A stretch of DNA of 64,000 bases from NCBI RefSeq assembly GCF_013377085.1, contig NZ_JACAAX010000008.1, positions 1 to 64,000 of the forward strand, in the 5' to 3' direction. This stretch comes from Rhodoplanes sp. (GTDB lineage: Bacteria; Pseudomonadota; Alphaproteobacteria; Rhizobiales; Xanthobacteraceae). The notes beneath the pieces were generated by a model. It was not told the origin of the DNA. It searched no databases and saw nothing but the letters and a program-made list of their open reading frames with translations. Shown piece after piece: positions 60,139 to 64,000 of the stretch (its first letter is position 1; each line of letters starts with the position of its first letter). Made by a program: the position numbers and the translations under genes.

Positions 60139-61191
60139 TCAACCCCGTGCCGCCTCGGCAAGCCAGCCGAACACCGCGAACACCAGCGCCCGCTTGTCGA
60201 GATTGAGCGTGAGGGTGTCGCGGGCGGCCGTGTCGAGGCGCCCCCATGCCTCGGCATAGGGGGCGAGCCGGCCCACCGCCTGCGGCTCGCGCCGCAGCTC
60301 GCGCGACAGCCAGTCCCGAACCGTCTCGACGAAGATCTCGACCAGCTCGCGGTCGGCCCGCTCCAGCACGTCGCCGAGCGCATGCAGGCCGCGCGGGTCC
60401 GGGCTCGGCACCTGGGCGAGCAGCGCCGTCACCTTTTCGCGCAACGCCAGCAGGGGACCGCCCGACAGCGCGATCGCCCGGGCGACGCAGCCGTCGGCGG
60501 CGGCGGCCGCCGCGGCGAGGCCGGGGTCGTCCGGCGCCCGGCCGAGCGCCGTCGCGGCGGCGGCGATCACGTCCGCAACGGACAACGGACGCAGCGTCAG
60601 CATGCGGCAGCGCGACCTGATGGTCGGCAGCAACCGGCCCGGCGAATGGCTCACCAGGAGCAGCAGCGCGCGCCGCGGCGGCTCCTCCAGTATCTTCAGC
60701 AAGGCATTGGCGCCTTCGGGATATTTCAGCTCCTCGGCGGCGTCGACGAGGCACACGCGCCAGCCCCCGCCCGTGGCGGTGGCGCCGAAGAACCCGACCG
60801 TCTCGCGCACCTGGTCGACCGTGATGACGGTGCGCAGCGTCTCGGTCTTTTCGCCCGGCGTCCGCTCGAGCGCCAGAAGTGCCCCCTCGGTCGAAGCCGT
60901 GACGCGCCGCGCCACCGGATGGTCCGCCGGCAGCGCCAGCGAGGTCGCCGCCTGGACGGCGGGCGCGGCCGGGTCCGGATGGGCCAGCACGAAGCGGGTG
61001 AACCGATAGGCCAGCGTCGCCTTGCCGATGCCGGCCGGGCCGCCGATCAGCCAGGCATGCGGCACCCGCCCCGACTTGTAGGCGCCGAGTAGTGTCGCCT
61101 CGGCGGCGACGTGGCCGACGAGGTCGAGCGTCTCGCGGGGATGCGGAACCGTGACGCCCTCGTCGCGGGCGGCACGCGGAGCCCGGCTCAC
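60139..61191 (-). CDS. holB: DNA polymerase III subunit delta'
   Basis: Clamp-loader subunit. The 350 residues have an AAA+ fold with a Walker A-like GGPAGIGKATLAYRF, the VDAAEELKYPEGANALLKI helix and LEEPP sensor region (EEPPRRALLLLVSHSPGRLL, PTIRSRC arginine/sensor 1), and a C-terminal collar domain. The start is GTG 61191, which overlaps the tmk stop (GTGA) and yields MSRAPRAARDEG before the conserved PHPRETLDLVGH; internal starts would cut that motif. The tmk-holB pair is typical. Confidence 0.93.
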   Translation of the reverse strand: MSRAPRAARDEGVTVPHPRETLDLVGHVAAEATLLGAYKSGRVPHAWLIGGPAGIGKATLAYRFTRFVLAHPDPAAPAVQAATSLALPADHPVARRVTASTEGALLALERTPGEKTETLRTVITVDQVRETVGFFGATATGGGWRVCLVDAAEELKYPEGANALLKILEEPPRRALLLLVSHSPGRLLPTIRSRCRMLTLRPLSVADVIAAAATALGRAPDDPGLAAAAAAADGCVARAIALSGGPLLALREKVTALLAQVPSPDPRGLHALGDVLERADRELVEIFVETVRDWLSRELRREPQAVGRLAPYAEAWGRLDTAARDTLTLNLDKRALVFAVFGWLAEAARG

Positions 61192-61904
61192 GGGACGGCC
61201 ACGACGTCGCGGGCGGGCTCGGACGCACCGGCCGGAGCCGGTGGCGCTGCGGGCGGCTCGGTTTCCACCTGGGCGGCGCCCAGGCGGGCGCAGACCACGG
61301 TCCACACCTCGTCGGAGATGCGGTGCGGCGGCGGCTCGGCCTCGATGACGACGCAACGTTCCGGCTCGGCGGCGGCGATCACCCGGTAGGCGTCGCGCAG
61401 CGCGGCGTGAAACGCGAGCTCCTCGCCCTCGAAACGGTCGGCGGCGGCGCCCTCGCGCCGCCCGGCGGCGCGGGAAAGACCGAGCTCGGCCGGCAGGTCG
61501 AGCATGATGGTGAGGTCCGGCCTGGTGTCGCCGACCGTGACGCGCTCCAGCGCCCGGATCACGGTGTCGTCGACCTTGCCGACCGCCCCCTGGTAGACGC
61601 GGGTGGAATCGGCGAAGCGGTCGCATACCACCCAGGCACCGCGCTCCAGCGCCGGCCGGATGGTTTTCTCCAGATGGTCGGCGCGGGCCGCCGCAAAGAG
61701 AATTGCCTCCGCCTCGGCCCCGAGCGGCTTGGCGGCGCCGGCGAGCAGCACATGGCGAACCATCTCGGCGCCGGGCGAGCCGCCGGGCTCGCGGGTCAGG
61801 ATCACCGAGATGCCGAGCGTGCGCAGGCGGCCGGCCAGCAACGACGCCTGGGTCGACTTGCCGGACCCCTCCCCGCCCTCGAAGGTGATGAACTTGCCGC
61901 GCAT
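61188..61904 (-). CDS. tmk: Thymidylate kinase
   Basis: Phosphorylates dTMP to dTDP. The 238-residue product has the P-loop FEGGEGSGKSTQ (about 8-19), the TREPGGSPGAEMVR (DRX-like) motif, VVCDRFADSTRVYQGA and a lid with RREGAAADRFE. The last 25 residues (PPAAPPAPAGASEPA) are a Pro/Ala-rich tail beyond the normal end near 213. It starts 30 bases after dacA and overlaps holB by 4 bases. Confidence 0.97.
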   Translation of the reverse strand: MRGKFITFEGGEGSGKSTQASLLAGRLRTLGISVILTREPGGSPGAEMVRHVLLAGAAKPLGAEAEAILFAAARADHLEKTIRPALERGAWVVCDRFADSTRVYQGAVGKVDDTVIRALERVTVGDTRPDLTIMLDLPAELGLSRAAGRREGAAADRFEGEELAFHAALRDAYRVIAAAEPERCVVIEAEPPPHRISDEVWTVVCARLGAAQVETEPPAAPPAPAGASEPARDVVAVP

Positions 61905-61933
61905 CCTCGTCCCCGCATCCCTGTTGCGCGGCG

Positions 61934-63178
61934 CTAGATGCGCGCGAACCCGGACTTGATCCAGCCGATCACCAGCTCGGTCACCACGTCGACGGCGCGC
62001 TGCGGCAGGTTGCCGACCTCGACGGCCTCGGAGGCCTTCAGCGGCACCTCGAGCGTGACATTGTCGCCGCGCATCACCCGCACCTTGCCGATCGGCTGGC
62101 CCTCGGCCACCGGCGCCCGCACCGGGCCCGTGTAGACGATGCGGGCCGAGATGCGGTCGTTGGTGTTCTTCGGAATCAGCACCGAGACGGCGCCGTTGGC
62201 GACCAGCGGCACACTGCCCTGCGTCCCGCCGAACACCTTGGCGTCGCCGATGACCTGACCGTCGGCGAACAGCGGCCGCGCCTCGAAGCCGGAGAAGCCC
62301 CAGTCGAGCAGGCGCTTGCCTTCGTCGGCGCGGTCCTTGGCGGTCTTCAGCCCGTTGATCGCCACGATCAGCCGCAGCCCGTTCTGAAGGGCCGAGCCGA
62401 CCAGGCCGTAGCCGCCCTCGGCAGTGAAGCCGGTCTTCATGCCGTCGGCGCCGATGTTGAGCGGCAGCAGCGGGTTGCGGTTGAGCTGGCGGATCTTGTT
62501 CCAGGTGAACTCGCGCTCGCCGTAGATCGGATAGAACTCCGGATAGGTCTTGTTGATGTGCTGGGCGAGCTTGGCCAGCTCCCGCATGGTCACCAGATTG
62601 GCCGGGTCAGGCAGGCCGGTGGCGTTGCCGAAGGTCGACCGCGTCAGGCCGAGCTCGCGGGCCCGCTTGGTCATCGCCTGGGCGAAGCTGCGCTCATTGC
62701 CGGCGATGCCTTCCGCGAGCGCGATGGCGGCGTCGTTGCCCGACTGGATGATGAGCCCGCGCAGCAGGTCCTCGACCCGGGTCTTGCTGTGGATCGGCGC
62801 GAACATGCTGGAGGTGTGCGAGGGCGCGCCGCCGCGCCGCCAGGCGTCCTCGCTGACCATGAGCTCCTGGTCGAGCGTCAGCCGGCCGGCCTTGATCTCG
62901 TTGAACACGACCTCGGCCGTCATCAGCTTGGCGAGGCTGGACGGCGGGCTCGGCACGTCGGCGGCCTTCTCGTACAGGACCGTGCCGGTCTCGGCGTCGA
63001 TCAGGATCGCGTAGGGCGCGGCGGTCTGGAACCCGTCGTCCTTCTTCGCACCGGAGACCGAATTGTTGGCGGCTCCCGCAGCGGCGACCAAAGCCAGCAC
63101 GAGGGCGAAGGCGCCGAACAGACCGCCGCCCCGAACGCCCAACCGGGCCGCCCACAGGCGGCGAAGCAATCGAATCAT
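61934..63178 (-). CDS. dacA: D-alanyl-D-alanine carboxypeptidase (DacA/PBP5-type)
   Basis: Trims pentapeptide side chains of peptidoglycan on the periplasmic side of the inner membrane. The 414 residues have a signal peptide or anchor (about 17-36), the catalytic SSLAK (Ser81-xx-Lys84), SGN (146-148) and KTG in DGMKTGFTAEGG. A PBP5-like C-terminal beta domain and an amphipathic final helix (VVTELVIGWIKSGFAR) for membrane attachment follow. Gene symbol follows the common name for the family in relatives. Confidence 0.95.
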   Translation of the reverse strand: MIRLLRRLWAARLGVRGGGLFGAFALVLALVAAAGAANNSVSGAKKDDGFQTAAPYAILIDAETGTVLYEKAADVPSPPSSLAKLMTAEVVFNEIKAGRLTLDQELMVSEDAWRRGGAPSHTSSMFAPIHSKTRVEDLLRGLIIQSGNDAAIALAEGIAGNERSFAQAMTKRARELGLTRSTFGNATGLPDPANLVTMRELAKLAQHINKTYPEFYPIYGEREFTWNKIRQLNRNPLLPLNIGADGMKTGFTAEGGYGLVGSALQNGLRLIVAINGLKTAKDRADEGKRLLDWGFSGFEARPLFADGQVIGDAKVFGGTQGSVPLVANGAVSVLIPKNTNDRISARIVYTGPVRAPVAEGQPIGKVRVMRGDNVTLEVPLKASEAVEVGNLPQRAVDVVTELVIGWIKSGFARI

Positions 63179-63303
63179 GGCCGTCGAGTCCCACCAGAGT
63201 TGGCCGGAACAATGGCGCGGCCGGCCCGCCGGGACAATGCCGCAGCCGGGCTCGCCAGAGAAAATCCTTGCGAAACTAATGGTTGTGCCGTGACGCTCGC
63301 AGC

Positions 63304-64000
63304 CTAGTAGAGGCCGCGGCCGGTCATCACGGCCGGCAGGGGCTCGCGCCCGGCCTTCGATTCGGCCGCCGCATAGGCCGATGCCGGGGGCTTCGCGCCG
63401 CGCTCACGCCCCGACGCCACCACGGGCGCCGCTTCGGCCGGCATGCGGTCGCGCTGCGAGGTGCGCCCCGAGGGCCGCGACGGGGCCGGCGCAGACGGCT
63501 GCTCGTCGAGCCCGAGGCCGAAGGGCCGCTCGGGCGGCATCGGCACGCCGCTGCGGGGCGGCAGGGCGGCGGGGCGCAAATCGGGCAAGAAGGGCCGGGT
63601 CGCCGCGACCATCACGAGCGAGGGCGGCGGCGCCGGCTGGCCATGGCGCAGCGTCGCCATCAGCAGCCCGTCGTCGGAGCCTTCGAGCGGGGCGCGGCCG
63701 ACATACTCGACCCGCACCCGCGCCGTGCCGTTGCCCTGGAAACCGAGCATGTCGGCGGCCTTGACCGAGACGTCGACCAGCCGACCTTGGTGGAACGGGC
63801 CGCGGTCGTTGACCCGCAGCACGATCGAGCGGTTGTTGCCGAGATTGGTCACCCGGATGTAGCTCGGCATCGGCAAGGTCGGGTGCGCCGCCGACATGCT
63901 GTGCATGTCGAACACCTCGCCATTGGCGGTGAGCCGGCCGTGGAAGTCGGGGCCGTACCAGGAGGCGAGACCCTCGGCCCGGTAGTTGACGTCCTCCTCG
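63304..64000 (-). CDS. rlpA: RlpA-like septal ring lytic transglycosylase, 3' part
   Basis: The gene starts beyond base 64000; 231 codons are in view. The visible part begins DVNYRAEGLASWYGPDFHGR, then the double-psi barrel motifs TANGEVFD, SAAHPTLPMPSYIRVTNL and VNDRGPFHQGRLVDVSVKA with the catalytic Asp region. A Pro/Arg/Ala-rich tail (about 110 residues) without a SPOR domain ends it. RlpA cleaves denuded glycan strands at the septum. It lies upstream of dacA, the usual alphaproteobacterial pair. Confidence 0.93.
   Translation of the reverse strand, partial: EEDVNYRAEGLASWYGPDFHGRLTANGEVFDMHSMSAAHPTLPMPSYIRVTNLGNNRSIVLRVNDRGPFHQGRLVDVSVKAADMLGFQGNGTARVRVEYVGRAPLEGSDDGLLMATLRHGQPAPPPSLVMVAATRPFLPDLRPAALPPRSGVPMPPERPFGLGLDEQPSAPAPSRPSGRTSQRDRMPAEAAPVVASGRERGAKPPASAYAAAESKAGREPLPAVMTGRGLY

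Overview
The window is high-GC alphaproteobacterial chromosome, most likely Hyphomicrobiales of the Bradyrhizobium/Rhodopseudomonas/Rhodoplanes type. The basis is the conserved gene order (pyrG-secG-tpiA-ppiD-trpE; trpGDC-moaC-moeA-lexA-comEC; glnS/gltX/gltA; lpxB-lpxI-lpxA-fabZ-lpxD-bamA-rseP-dxr-cdsA-uppS-frr-pyrH-tsf-rpsB; metG-tatD; tmk-holB-dacA-rlpA), the C-terminally extended S2 protein, the GAAC-N7-GAAC LexA box and families of intergenic palindromic repeats. Genus is not assigned.

Layout. 1-4.2 kb is accessory: an AT-richer promoter and a frameshifted unknown gene, a palindromic repeat, a relic of a PIN-domain toxin, three small ORFs, and a Tat-exported Bug/TctC binding protein followed by an HD-domain protein. 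4.2-9 kb (minus strand) holds two small unknown genes and a DUF29 gene, then pyrG, secG and tpiA. 9.1-12.7 kb (plus) is ppiD-trpE under one visible sigma70-like promoter. 12.7-21.3 kb splits trpE from trpGDC: it has intact icmF (a fused isobutyryl-CoA mutase), a truncated LysR regulator, a scrap of mmsA, an unknown membrane protein, a twice-frameshifted mmsB and a chemoreceptor. 21.4-26.5 kb (plus) is trpG-trpD-trpC-moaC-moeA, then lexA. comEC and glnS (minus) and gltX and gltA (plus) follow.

34.4-39.2 kb is a compact catabolic cassette between gltA and lpxB: a 3-carboxymuconate-cycloisomerase/adenylosuccinate-lyase-like enzyme, a Bug/TctC binding protein and a class II fumarase homologue in one operon, divergent from a GntR/UTRA regulator, with a perfect 14-bp inverted repeat between them. 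39.3-54.5 kb is the lipid A / outer membrane / isoprenoid / translation block on the minus strand, with a strong promoter before rpsB and a clear terminator after bamA. 54.5-64 kb carries small unknown genes, a lone cyclic-nucleotide-binding domain protein, an MBL-fold hydrolase, tatD, metG, holB, tmk, dacA and the 3' part of rlpA.

How it fits together: most of the window is essential housekeeping. The accessory parts are the left end, the decaying valine-catabolism locus around icmF, and the lyase/TctC/fumarase cassette. That cassette is the best candidate for an undescribed system: a regulated route that may import a succinyl- or fumarate-yielding compound, cleave it and feed the fumarate to malate. 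No rRNA, tRNA, CRISPR array, transposase or prophage gene was seen.
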